DNA of 45,436 nucleotides, taken from the NCBI GenBank assembly GCA_018382125.1, contig JAGZQO010000016.1, forward strand, positions 1 to 45,436, written 5' to 3'. Made by a program: the position numbers and the translations under genes. The notes below the pieces were generated by a model. It saw only the letters and a list, made by a program, of their open reading frames with translations, did no database searches and had not been told where the DNA came from. This document shows positions 22,864 to 31,402 of the stretch, piece by piece; the stretch's first letter is position 1; each line of letters starts with the position of its first letter. The DNA is from Collinsella sp. (GTDB taxonomy: Bacteria; Actinomycetota; Coriobacteriia; Coriobacteriales; Coriobacteriaceae).

Positions 22864-25800
22864 ATGGCAAACTACAGTCCACAACACTTTGAGCCTCGGG
22901 CCAAGGCCGTCAACGTCAAGGGCGTTGCCAACCGCGCCGTCGCAACCGTTTTGACGGCGGGCCTCATCGCTCAGCCGCTCATGTCGCCGCTGGCGGCAAT
23001 CGCCGCACCGTCAACCGATAACGGCGATTCTGTTCAGGGGGGGGGTAGTTCTGTAGAGAATACCGTTGCCGCCGGTAACCAAGCGGTCGTAAAGACGGCT
23101 GCCCAGCTGGCCGAGGAGTCGGCAAAGCAGCTCAAGGACGCTCAGGCCGCCTACGATGCCGCCCAGAAGAAGGCCGACGCGGCGGGCCAGTCTCAAAAGC
23201 AGGCGCAGCAGCAAAAGAATCAGGCCTCGCAGGCTGTGAGCGACAACGAAATCGAGCAGAACGCAGCAGAAGTCGCCGCGCTCCAGGAGAAGATTGACGA
23301 GCTCAAAGCCGCCGTCGAAAAGACCGAGCAGCAGCAGAAGAAGCTGGGCGACCTGAACGATCAGCTCGATCAAGCCAACAAGAGTGTCGAGGATAAGACC
23401 CAGGCGCTCAAGGACGCCAAGGCAAAGCAGGATGAGGCCAAGAAGGCCCTCGATGATGCCCAGGCCAAGCTCGAGGCCATGGGTATGGACGAGTACGAGG
23501 CCGCCAAGAAGGCCGTCGAGGACGCGCAGGCAAAGCTCGATGACGCCAATAAGGCCGTTGCTACTGCACAGGCCAATCTGGACCAGGCCAAGGCCGCCGA
23601 GGCGAGTGCTCAGCAGGAAAAGAAGGACACTGAGGCCGCTCTGACTTCCGCCCAGGCCAAGAAGCAGGAGACTGCCGCTGCTCTCGCAGCCGCAACCACC
23701 GCGCGCGATAACGCCCAGCAGAAGTTCAACCAGGCGCAGGCCGCGCTCGATGCTGCCGTCTCGGGTACGGGTGTCGACCTGAGTGCGCTTGAGGCCGCCA
23801 AGAACGCTGCTGCTGGTGAGCTCAAGACCGCGCAGGCGGAGCTCAATGCCGCGACGGATGCCGACGCCACCGCACAGACAAATCTGCAGGCCGCCCAGGC
23901 TGCCGTCGCTGCCGCGCAGGAAAAGGTCAACGCCGCCAACGCTGCTGTGGCATCTGCCCAGTCTGCATACGATGCGGCAAACAAGGAGTACAAGGACGCG
24001 GCCAGTAAGCGTGACGCCGCGAAGACGGCATACGAGCAGGCCCAGCAGACCGAGGCCGACAAGAAGACCGCGTACGATAAGCTTGTCGAAGTTCGCAAGC
24101 AGAAGCGCAGCGAGTGGGAGGCAGCCTGCGCCGCTTCGAACGCCGCGGAAAAGGCTTATGACGCTGCTAATGCCCAGGTTGAGGCTCTTGAGCAGCAGAT
24201 TACAGACCTAAAGTCCAACATGACCGTTGACCAGGAAGTCATCAATAAGGGCATGCTCGGCTTTATGGCCTACATCAGCAACAGCAGCGATTTCACCGCC
24301 CAGCAGAAGTCAAATGCAAGTACCGCCGCGTCGATGCTCATGGGGACGACAGAGAAACAGGACTGGTATGACAAGTACGTCGATCAGGACATGTCTCGCG
24401 ACACCAATCCGCTCTCCTTGGAGCAGATGCGTAACGCCCTGACCTACCTCGATACCCAGAACAACCTCCGCAAGGCGAACGGCCAGTCTGAGCTTAGCGT
24501 CAGCCTCCGCATGACTGCGGCAGCCGCCCTCAATACATCATATTCATCGAACATCTGGGGACACTCGAACTGCTATTTCGATCAAGGTGAGAATCTTGCA
24601 GGCGGCGGCGGGGCATACACCGGAGGCGAGACCGAGGATACGCTTGGCTGGCCATATACCGGTCTCTACACCCAGGAGAAAAAGGCGTTCGATAAGTACG
24701 TCGAGCAGTATGGTGACGCACTTGGAAGCCATCGATATGATTCCTACTATATCTACCAGCACTACAACAGCATCTACCATGAGTGCGGGCACTATCTAAA
24801 CATCATCGATGCCGGCGCGAAGGCTATCGGCATCGCGACCGGTAGCGGTAAGAATACCGATTCCGAGGTAACCGTTTTCGACTATAGCGGGAGCACGGGG
24901 CAGAAGGATTTCACTGTCTCCGAGTTCAAGAAGCTCGTCAACGACTACATCGACTCTGCCTATAACGCTGGCGGCACGCAGGCGCAGAAGGCGCAGCTCA
25001 AGGAGCTTCAGGGCAAGCTCGCCGAGGCGCAGAAGAACTCTGGAACTACTAGGGAAGCTTACTTCGCAGCTGTAAACGGGCAGGATGCCGCCCTGGACGC
25101 TTTCACCGCAGCAGATGTGAACATGAACACCGCCAAGGGCGAGTATGAGAAGGCTAAGTCCGGTACCGCCGCCGCGAAGACGGCATACGACGCCGCGAAG
25201 GACGCACTCGGCGGAATCGACATCGAGTCCCTCAAGCAGAACCTCGATGCCGCCAAGGCCGAGGCCGCTACTGCCCAGGCGGCTCTCGATAAGGCAAACG
25301 CCACGCTTGCTGACAGTAAGACGAAGGCAGCCGAGGCCGCTGCTCACAAGGCGAAGGCTCGCAGCGCCCGCGATGCCGCCAAGGCAAAGTCCGAACAGGC
25401 CAATGAGGCGTATGACAACGCCACGGCTTCGGTCAAGGACCTTGCTGCCAAGCGCGATGCCGCCCAGGCGGACCTTGCGAATAAGCAGGGCTCGCTTGAC
25501 GAGGCAAAGAAGGCCGACGATGCCGCCCAGGCTGGTGTAGACAAGGCCCAGGCCGCAGATGTCCAGGCCGCGATTGCTCTTTCGGACGCCAAGCAGGCGG
25601 TTGCCGCCAAGGCGCAGGCCCTGTCCGACGCGCAGGCCAAGGCCAAGGCTGCCGAGGGCGAACTGGCCGGCGCAAACAAGGCCTTCGAGCGCTTCGCTGG
25701 AGCCCAGAAGGCGGTCGACGACGCCAAGGCCGCCTATGACGCCGCCGTCGCCGGTGTCGCCGATGCCCAGAAGCAGTTCGAGGCCGCCAACGAAGCCGTC

Positions 25801-26319
25801 GTCGATGCGACCTTCGAGATCGTCGAGGCCAAGGCCGAGCTTGCCAACGACGAGGCGCTCAAGGCCGATCTTGAGGCTGTCGACCACAAGGCATCCCTTG
25901 CCGCGGGCACGACGGGCAACGAGAAGCTGGTCAAGCTGAACGCTGCCTACGCTCGCTATAAGGCCGCCGTCGATGCCGCCGCTGGCCTCAAGGCTGCTCT
26001 GAGCGATGCCGATGCCAAGCTGTCCGATGCCAACGACGCCTATGCCGCCGCGCTTGCCGAGCTCGGAGATGCCAAGGATGCCCTGGCTGCCGCTCAGGCC
26101 GAGTACGACAAGTATCATCCCAAGGCTGAGCCGCAGGCCAAGCCTCAGGTTGCGCAGGCTGCTGCAAAGGCCCCCGTTGCCAAGAAACAGGCTGCGCCTG
26201 CCGCGCTCGCCCAGACTGGCGACAATTCCGCGCTTGCGGGCGAGGTGTTCGTCATCGGCGGTGTGACGCTCGTGGCAGCGGGCGTGACGCTGGGCGATCG
26301 TCGTCGCAAGCAGATGTAG
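22864..26319 (+). CDS. Sortase-anchored coiled-coil surface protein with central CAP-like domain
   Basis: 1151 residues. A long signal peptide (about 1-48, VATVLTAGLIAQPLMSPLAAIAAP) is followed by a low-complexity linker with QGGG at 58-61, an Ala/Lys/Glu heptad-type coiled coil (about 75-460), a globular CAP/SCP-type domain (about 505-670; His567, Glu576, YHECGHYL with Glu640 and His643), a second coiled coil (about 690-1090), a Pro/Ala/Lys linker and a sorting signal LAQTG (1115-1119), hydrophobic span and RRRKQM tail. The order resembles SEC10/PgrA surface-exclusion proteins; LAQTG replaces the standard LPxTG. Nine G at 23037-23045 form a likely phase-variable switch. Role: adhesion or cell-cell contact (inference). 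Confidence 0.85.
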   Translation: MANYSPQHFEPRAKAVNVKGVANRAVATVLTAGLIAQPLMSPLAAIAAPSTDNGDSVQGGGSSVENTVAAGNQAVVKTAAQLAEESAKQLKDAQAAYDAAQKKADAAGQSQKQAQQQKNQASQAVSDNEIEQNAAEVAALQEKIDELKAAVEKTEQQQKKLGDLNDQLDQANKSVEDKTQALKDAKAKQDEAKKALDDAQAKLEAMGMDEYEAAKKAVEDAQAKLDDANKAVATAQANLDQAKAAEASAQQEKKDTEAALTSAQAKKQETAAALAAATTARDNAQQKFNQAQAALDAAVSGTGVDLSALEAAKNAAAGELKTAQAELNAATDADATAQTNLQAAQAAVAAAQEKVNAANAAVASAQSAYDAANKEYKDAASKRDAAKTAYEQAQQTEADKKTAYDKLVEVRKQKRSEWEAACAASNAAEKAYDAANAQVEALEQQITDLKSNMTVDQEVINKGMLGFMAYISNSSDFTAQQKSNASTAASMLMGTTEKQDWYDKYVDQDMSRDTNPLSLEQMRNALTYLDTQNNLRKANGQSELSVSLRMTAAAALNTSYSSNIWGHSNCYFDQGENLAGGGGAYTGGETEDTLGWPYTGLYTQEKKAFDKYVEQYGDALGSHRYDSYYIYQHYNSIYHECGHYLNIIDAGAKAIGIATGSGKNTDSEVTVFDYSGSTGQKDFTVSEFKKLVNDYIDSAYNAGGTQAQKAQLKELQGKLAEAQKNSGTTREAYFAAVNGQDAALDAFTAADVNMNTAKGEYEKAKSGTAAAKTAYDAAKDALGGIDIESLKQNLDAAKAEAATAQAALDKANATLADSKTKAAEAAAHKAKARSARDAAKAKSEQANEAYDNATASVKDLAAKRDAAQADLANKQGSLDEAKKADDAAQAGVDKAQAADVQAAIALSDAKQAVAAKAQALSDAQAKAKAAEGELAGANKAFERFAGAQKAVDDAKAAYDAAVAGVADAQKQFEAANEAVVDATFEIVEAKAELANDEALKADLEAVDHKASLAAGTTGNEKLVKLNAAYARYKAAVDAAAGLKAALSDADAKLSDANDAYAAALAELGDAKDALAAAQAEYDKYHPKAEPQAKPQVAQAAAKAPVAKKQAAPAALAQTGDNSALAGEVFVIGGVTLVAAGVTLGDRRRKQM
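23037..23045 (+). repeat. Homopolymer G9 tract in the surface protein gene
   Basis: Codons 58-61 read CAG GGG GGG GGT. Adding one G gives CAG GGG GGG GGG TAG, a stop at once. Removing one G gives a stop three codons later (GTA GTT CTG TAG). The tract lies just after the signal peptide, a classical position for slipped-strand on/off switching. Confidence 0.8.
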
Positions 26320-26386
26320 CGTTTCGAGCGTAGATTCTGCAACGAACTTCGGTTCATAGCAGGAACGCTTCGATAGCTTAACCGAT

Positions 26387-26428
26387 AAGGCCGGCGCGCT
26401 GTTAAACGCAGCGCGCCGGCCTTTCTTT
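26387..26428 (+). terminator. Terminator of the surface protein gene
   Basis: AAGGCCGGCGCGCTG (26387-26401) and CAGCGCGCCGGCCTT (26409-26423) form a perfect 15-bp stem with a 7-nt loop, followed by TCTTTG. Confidence 0.92.
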
Positions 26429-26437
26429 GTTTCGATA

Positions 26438-26479
26438 TCAAAAAGCCCGGTCGGTAGCCGCGAAAGCTACCGACCGGGC
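26438..26479 (-). terminator. Terminator of the OPT transporter gene
   Basis: GCCCGGTCGGTAGC (26445-26458) and GCTACCGACCGGGC (26466-26479), a perfect 14-bp stem. On the minus strand it is followed by TTTTT. Confidence 0.92.
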
Positions 26480-26520
26480 AAGCCGTAGGCAATATGGTTG
26501 CTGTCGAGCAGCTGCTCGAC

Positions 26521-28224
26521 TTAGCCCAACAGGCTTAAGCCCACGGAGACAAACGCCAGGATAACGCCGACGATGGACTCGCCGCCGAGCAGGCCGCTGG
26601 CGACAACCAGGCCCTGTTCCTGGAAGGCGGCATCCTTGGTAGCCCTCTCCTCGTCAGAAAGACCAGCGGTGGCGTCGCGGTGGGCGGACCACTTATCGTA
26701 GGCGAGCTTGACGCAGGAGCCCAGGAATGCCGTGAGTGACATGTAGAACGGCAGGTACACGCCCAGGCCGATCATCATGGCCGGAATGCCGAGCCAGTAC
26801 ATGACGATGCCGGCGATAAAGCCGCCAACGAACCACGGCACGCTCGGGATGCCCGAGACCATGGTGGCGACGACGCTTGCCTGCGCGGCAACGAAGCTCT
26901 TGTCGGGGCCAAAGGCGTCCGGGCCATAGGCGGTGACGAGCGCGACCATGACGGCTGCGGCGACCAGGGCGCCCACGATGCCGCCGATGGCCTGCCCGAC
27001 CCACTGTGCGCGCGGGTTGGTGCCCAGCACGGCGCCGGCCTTAAAGTCGTTCATGACGTCGCCCGCAAGGCCGCACGCCACGGCCACGATGCCGGCGATA
27101 AAGAACAGCTTGACCTGCGCGAGCTGCGCGAAGGCCGCCACGATGAGCATGACGATAAGGCCAAAGATCTCCATGGGGTCGATGCCCGTCTGGCCGCAGC
27201 TCTGTGCGCTCATGATGGTGGTGACAAAGGTGAACAACGTCACGATGACTGCCGGAACGGGCCCAAGGTCAAGCACGATGGCGATGATCACGGCGATGGC
27301 GGCAGCGCCCAGGCCGATGATGCCGGCGTCGAGCTTAAGGGAGCCCGAGATGAGCGACTGCTCGTCGGTGTCGGTGGAGCTGTCGGCAGCAAGACCGCGG
27401 ACGATACCGGCGACCTGCGGCAGGATGTCCTTGAGGACGACGGCGACGCCAAAGCCCATCATGAGGCCCATGCCCAGGGACTTGACGATGCCCTGCGCAG
27501 TCACAACGTCGAACAGACCGGCAGCGGTGCCGCCCACGATGATGCCAAAGTTGCCCAGCAGGGCGCCGGCAAACCAGAAGGCGACCGGGGCGAAGCCCAC
27601 GAGGAAACCGACGGAGAGCAGCATGGGCGAGTTATAGATGCCAAAGGTCACGCCGGGGATGTTGAGCGTGCACAGCATGCTGGGCACCACGCCCAGGGCG
27701 TCGCGCAGCACGCTATAGATGCCGGCGATGGCCATGGAACCAAAGAGCTGCTTGCCGGTTTTGCCGCCAGCCTCGGTCGCGCGCAAGGTCTGAGCTGCGG
27801 CGTTGCCGGTGGGGAACTCAAGCGCGGCGTCCACGATAAAGTGACGGTGGATGAGCGCGGTGGCCAGCAGGCCCAGGATGGTGCCGGCGAGTGCCACGAT
27901 AAACATGTCGAGCCAGCTGATCTGGTCGGCATAGCCCAGCATCCAGGCGCCCGGGATGGTAAACGCCAGGCCGCCGGCGACCATGGCGCCCGCGGACATG
28001 ATGGTGTGGGTGACGTTGGCCTCGTTGAGGCTGGCGTTGCCCATGAGCTTAAGGAAGAACAGCGAGATGACGGCAGCGAAGACGATCGGCCAGGGGAGAG
28101 CGCCCATCTTGAGGGCGGTGTAGGCCGAGCTTGCCGTGATAATCACGCAGCCAAGGACGCCGATGACGACGCCGCGCAGCGTGAGTTGCCCGCGCATCGA
28201 AGCGCGGTTCGAGGGATTGCTCAT
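26521..28224 (-). CDS. OPT-family oligopeptide/metal-chelate transporter
   Basis: 567 residues from ATG 28224 (MSNPSNRASMRG), chosen for the ideal AAAGGAG upstream; 12 further codons to 28260 lack a ribosome site. About 14-16 hydrophobic helices cover the protein. Typical prokaryotic OPT segments are GVVIGVLGCVIITASSAYTALKMGALPWP and SLNEANVTHTIMSAGAMVAGGLAFTIPG. The family moves small peptides or peptide-like metal chelates across the cytoplasmic membrane using the proton gradient. Size is close to bacterial OPT proteins. It is monocistronic, with its own terminator, and divergent from coaX. Substrate unknown. Confidence 0.9.
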   Translation of the reverse strand: MSNPSNRASMRGQLTLRGVVIGVLGCVIITASSAYTALKMGALPWPIVFAAVISLFFLKLMGNASLNEANVTHTIMSAGAMVAGGLAFTIPGAWMLGYADQISWLDMFIVALAGTILGLLATALIHRHFIVDAALEFPTGNAAAQTLRATEAGGKTGKQLFGSMAIAGIYSVLRDALGVVPSMLCTLNIPGVTFGIYNSPMLLSVGFLVGFAPVAFWFAGALLGNFGIIVGGTAAGLFDVVTAQGIVKSLGMGLMMGFGVAVVLKDILPQVAGIVRGLAADSSTDTDEQSLISGSLKLDAGIIGLGAAAIAVIIAIVLDLGPVPAVIVTLFTFVTTIMSAQSCGQTGIDPMEIFGLIVMLIVAAFAQLAQVKLFFIAGIVAVACGLAGDVMNDFKAGAVLGTNPRAQWVGQAIGGIVGALVAAAVMVALVTAYGPDAFGPDKSFVAAQASVVATMVSGIPSVPWFVGGFIAGIVMYWLGIPAMMIGLGVYLPFYMSLTAFLGSCVKLAYDKWSAHRDATAGLSDEERATKDAAFQEQGLVVASGLLGGESIVGVILAFVSVGLSLLG

Positions 28225-28416
28225 ATAAAACTCCTTTGCGTATATCCGCTTCCCCCGCAAGCGCCGCTACGGATACGGCGCGGGAAGTCGGGTTACCAAG
28301 GGCCGCCGCGTGAGCTCGCGCGCGACCGCGCACCAGTATAGCCGTAAGCTAGTCATTTTGGGATGACTGGTTTAGGTAGGCGATATACTGCTGGGCAGAC
28401 GAAAGGAGCGCCGACG

Positions 28417-29268
28417 ATGCTTAATGGGTGCGCATATATATTGACGGTCGACGTGGGTAACACGTTCATTCGCTTTGGTCTGTTTGCCGAGGATTCGGCC
28501 GCGGCGCAGGAATGCCCGCTTGCGACGTGCGAGATCACGACGCCATCGAGCATTACGGCCGACGAAGCGCGTATGCGTCTCGCTCAAGTCATGGCCGCGC
28601 TGGCGGCCGATGCGGGCATGCCCGGCGCGCTCGTTCCCGCGGGCGCAGTGCTGAGCTGCGTGGTGCCGGCGCTCGAGCGCCCGTGGAAGGCGGCGCTTTC
28701 CCGTACCTGCACGGGACGCGTGCTCACGGTGGGACCGGGACTTAAGACCGGCATGCCCGTGCACTACGACGACCCGGCCGAGATCGGCCCCGACCGCATC
28801 GCCGACGCCGTGGCGGCCCGTGCCGTCTACGGCTCTCCGTGCATCGTGATCGACCTGGGCACAACGACCAATATCGAGGTCATCGACGCGTGCGGTACCT
28901 TTGTGGGCGGCGTTATCGCGCCGGGTCTGGCGCTCGGCGCCCGCTCGCTCTCGGCCGCTGCGGCGCGCCTACCCCAAGTTGAGCCCTCGGCACCCACGCA
29001 TGTCATCGGCCGTAACACGCGCGAGGCGATGCGCTCGGGCGTGGTCTTGGGCGAGGTGGCCCGCATCGACGGTATGCTCGACATGGTGCTCGCCGAGATG
29101 CGCGCGACCAAGGCGGCGGGGGAGGGCAGCGTGCCCATCGTCATTACCGGCGACGATGCCGAGGCGCTCGCGGCGTTGGTCGGCCACAGCCTGACGGTAG
29201 ACGACGCACTGACGCTGCGGGGCCTCGCCGAGCTGTACCGCATCAACCAAAAGCCCCGCCGTGTGTAA
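28417..29268 (+). CDS. coaX: Type III pantothenate kinase
   Basis: 283 residues from ATG 28417 (MLNGCAYILTVDVG), preceded by AAAGGAG. It phosphorylates pantothenate in the first step of coenzyme A synthesis; the type III enzyme belongs to the ASKHA fold and is not feedback-inhibited by CoA. Seen: phosphate motif DVGNTFIRFGLF, the PDRIADAVAARAVYG block, IVIDLGTTTNIEVID and GGVIAPGLALGARSLSAAAARLP. Length is slightly above the usual 255-260 because of small insertions. It opens a loose plus-strand series of housekeeping genes. CoA supply fits with the acyl-CoA genes nearby but is general metabolism. Confidence 0.92.
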   Translation: MLNGCAYILTVDVGNTFIRFGLFAEDSAAAQECPLATCEITTPSSITADEARMRLAQVMAALAADAGMPGALVPAGAVLSCVVPALERPWKAALSRTCTGRVLTVGPGLKTGMPVHYDDPAEIGPDRIADAVAARAVYGSPCIVIDLGTTTNIEVIDACGTFVGGVIAPGLALGARSLSAAAARLPQVEPSAPTHVIGRNTREAMRSGVVLGEVARIDGMLDMVLAEMRATKAAGEGSVPIVITGDDAEALAALVGHSLTVDDALTLRGLAELYRINQKPRRV

Positions 29269-29352
29269 AAGTGAGGGCGCCGGCGGGACAAACGCCTCCA
29301 CCTTTCACCTGCTACAATGGGTCAAACTATTGCGATTACGGAGGTGTCTGCC

Positions 29353-29877
29353 ATGTCGGACGATCTTCATCAAACTTCGTCAGGCAAGCGCCTGGACGTT
29401 ATTAGCTGGGACGAGTTCTTTATGAGCGTGGCCATCGCCGCGCAGCGCCGCAGCAAGGACCCCAACACGCAGGTGGGTGCGTGCATCGCCAACACCAACC
29501 ACCGCATCCTTTCGGTGGGCTACAACGGTACACCCTCGGCGCTCAACGACGACTTTTTCCCGTGGGGTACGAGCGACGACCCGCTGCAGGACAAGCACAA
29601 CTACGTGGTCCATGCCGAGGCCAACGCCGTGCTCAACTACCGTGGCTCGCTCAAGGACCTCGAGGGTTCCACGGTCTACGTCACGCTGTTCCCGTGCCAC
29701 GACTGCGCCAAGATTTTGGCTCAGGTGGGCGTGGGCGAGGTCGTCTACCTGGACAACAAGTACGCCGACACCGATGACGGCCGTATCAGCCGCCGCATTC
29801 TCGACTCCTGTGGCATCAGCTACCGCCAGGTCATCGTCGATGTCCAGATTGGTACCGGGGGACAGGCTCGACAGTAA
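29353..29877 (+). CDS. dCMP deaminase (ComE-like cytidine/deoxycytidylate deaminase)
   Basis: 174 residues from ATG 29353, chosen because GGAGGTG precedes it; 12 more in-frame codons lie upstream without support. Zinc site: His87-x-Glu89 in HAEANAV, Cys115-x2-Cys118 in PCHDC. WDEFFMSVAIAAQRRSKDPNTQVGACI at the N-terminus and GYNGTPSALNDD are typical of deoxycytidylate deaminase, which converts dCMP to dUMP for thymidylate synthesis. ComE-type late competence proteins share the fold. The last residues (GTGGQARQ) are probably unstructured. Confidence 0.9.
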   Translation: MSDDLHQTSSGKRLDVISWDEFFMSVAIAAQRRSKDPNTQVGACIANTNHRILSVGYNGTPSALNDDFFPWGTSDDPLQDKHNYVVHAEANAVLNYRGSLKDLEGSTVYVTLFPCHDCAKILAQVGVGEVVYLDNKYADTDDGRISRRILDSCGISYRQVIVDVQIGTGGQARQ

Positions 29878-29905
29878 TATGCGTTGTCGCTATCTGACGA
29901 CGAAC

Positions 29906-29938
29906 GCAGCTCAAAGAGCCCCGTCCCAAATTGACTGC
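29906..29938 (-). repeat. G-loop hairpin repeat, copy 4 (GGGACGG type, minus orientation)
   Basis: GCAGCTCAA (29906-29914) and TTGACTGC (29931-29938) pair with one bulged base around AGAGCCCCGTCCCAAA, whose complement carries TTTGGGACGGGGCT. It lies about 30 bp after the deaminase stop. Confidence 0.6.
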
Positions 29939-30048
29939 TCGTGAAAGTCGTGTCCGCACGCATGGATGGCTCGTGAGCGGGTACATGGCTGTAGTAACAT
30001 AGCCCCTGTCCGCGGGCGTGCCCGCGTTATTGTGAGAAAGGAGCCCCT

Positions 30049-30327
30049 GTGGCTGTTAACGAAGAGCTGCTTAAGAAGGTTCTTGAAGAGATTCGCCCCA
30101 ACCTGCAGGCCGACGGCGGCGATATGGAGTATGTGGGCGTTGACGACGAGGGCGTCGTCAAACTGGAGCTGCAGGGCGCCTGTGCCGGTTGTCCCATGAG
30201 CGCCCTGACGCTTTCCATGGGCATCGAGCGTATCCTCAAGGAGCACGTGCCCGGCGTTACGCGTGTCGAGCAGGTCAATGCCTCCGGCGAGACCGATGAC
30301 CTGTACGACGAGTATGCGCCGTTCTAA
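30049..30327 (+). CDS. NifU-like C-terminal-domain iron-sulfur protein
   Basis: 92 residues starting at GTG 30049 behind GAAAGGAGCCCC. It is a stand-alone NFU domain: LEEIRPNLQADGGDMEYVGVDDEG, then the cluster motif CAGCPMS with Cys45 and Cys48, then TLSMGIERILKEHVPGV. Such proteins carry or transfer a [4Fe-4S] cluster to client enzymes. The window encodes candidate Fe-S clients such as the activase. A small GC hairpin (CGCGGGC-GT-GCCCGCG, 30011-30026) precedes the ribosome site. Confidence 0.9.
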   Translation: MAVNEELLKKVLEEIRPNLQADGGDMEYVGVDDEGVVKLELQGACAGCPMSALTLSMGIERILKEHVPGVTRVEQVNASGETDDLYDEYAPF

Positions 30328-30377
30328 GAAGTGAAAGCTGCGGGCGATATGCTCCGCATAGACGTCACGCCCGAATA

Positions 30378-30416
30378 TGCGGCTGCGAGCGCAAGGCCCG
30401 CGGCCGCATTTGTATG
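30378..30416 (+). terminator. Possible terminator after the NFU gene
   Basis: ATGCGGCTGCG and CGCGGCCGCAT form an imperfect GC-rich stem followed by TTGTATGT. The T-run is poor, so it may be only partial. Confidence 0.5.
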
Positions 30417-30436
30417 TAGGGAGCAGGGGGACCGAT

Positions 30437-31258
30437 ATGCTCAACGACCTCTACCATATGCTTGATCCCGTCGCCATCTCGGCGGGGCCCATCACCATCT
30501 ACTGGTACGGCTTGGCCTATGTGGTCGGAGCTCTGCTCACGGCGGTCGTCATGTACCGCACGCAGCGCCGTTGGGGTTTTGACATTACGGTCGACGACCT
30601 GACGAGTGTCGTGGTCGGCGTGGTCTTTGGCCTTATCATTGGCGCCCGCCTGTTCTACGTCATCTTTTACGGCGACGGCTACTACTGGGCGCATCCGCTC
30701 GAGATCTTTGCTACCAATGAAGGCGGCATGAGCTTCCATGGTGGCCTGGTGGGCGGCATCATCGGCGGCGTGCTCGTGTGCCGCATGTACAAGCTCGACG
30801 CCTGGACCATCGCCGACCTTGCCGTTATCGGTGCTCCGCTGGCCTTATGTCTGGGACGCTGCGCCAACTTTGTCAACGGCGAGCTGTGGGGCAAGCCGAC
30901 CGATCTGCCCTGGGGCGTGATCTTTGGCGGCACCGCGGGCGATATGCCGCGCCATCCCTCCCAGCTCTACGAGGCATTCCTTGAGGGTATTGTGCTCTTT
31001 TGCATTCTGCAGGTGCTCAGCCGCAAAAAGCCGCTACTGCCCCAAGGCACGTTTATGGGCGTCTTTGTGATGGGTTACGGCATCGTTCGCTTCCTCATTG
31101 AGTTTGTGCGCGTGCCCGATGCCCAGCTGGGTTATCTGCTGGGTGGCGTTATCACCATGGGCCAGTTGCTGAGCCTGCCGCTCGTGATCGCCGGCCTGGC
31201 GCTCATCATCTTTGCTCGTCGCCGCAACCAACCCCAGCGCATCTACCTCGACGCCTAG
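30437..31258 (+). CDS. lgt: Prolipoprotein diacylglyceryl transferase
   Basis: 273 residues from ATG 30437, preceded by GGGAGCAGGGGGACC; a longer in-frame start at 30377 lies inside the terminator-like stem. Seven helices. Lgt adds diacylglycerol from phosphatidylglycerol to the lipobox Cys of preprolipoproteins. Key residues are in place: His101 in GGMSFHGGLVGG, Arg141, Asn144 and Glu149 in GRCANFVNGELWG, and HPSQLYEA. The ABC binding lipoprotein at 3722-4717 would be a client. The gene is followed at once by a G-loop hairpin pair. Confidence 0.95.
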   Translation: MLNDLYHMLDPVAISAGPITIYWYGLAYVVGALLTAVVMYRTQRRWGFDITVDDLTSVVVGVVFGLIIGARLFYVIFYGDGYYWAHPLEIFATNEGGMSFHGGLVGGIIGGVLVCRMYKLDAWTIADLAVIGAPLALCLGRCANFVNGELWGKPTDLPWGVIFGGTAGDMPRHPSQLYEAFLEGIVLFCILQVLSRKKPLLPQGTFMGVFVMGYGIVRFLIEFVRVPDAQLGYLLGGVITMGQLLSLPLVIAGLALIIFARRRNQPQRIYLDA

Positions 31259-31265
31259 CCACCAA

Positions 31266-31302
31266 AACCACCACAAAGGGGACAGGCGCCTTTGTGGTGG
31301 TT
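31266..31302 (+). repeat. G-loop hairpin repeat, copy 5
   Basis: AACCACCACAAAGG (31266-31279) and CCTTTGTGGTGGTT (31289-31302): a perfect 14-bp stem with 9-nt loop GGACAGGCG, 8 bp after the lgt stop. Same arm type as copy 1. Confidence 0.88.
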
Positions 31303-31343
31303 CGCTGGGCAACGATGACAGAACCGTAACGTTTCCCCAGATA

Positions 31344-31382
31344 AAACCTGCCAAAATAAACCTGTCCCTTTTTGGCAGGTTT
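31344..31382 (-). repeat. G-loop hairpin repeat, copy 6 (minus orientation)
   Basis: AAACCTGCCAAAA (31344-31356) and TTTTGGCAGGTTT (31370-31382): a perfect 13-bp stem. The complement of the loop gives AGGGACAGGTTTA. It lies 41 bp from copy 5 in opposite orientation and just before the ribosome site of the next gene. Confidence 0.85.
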
Positions 31383-31402
31383 CTAGAAAGGCTCTTTGGA
31401 CT

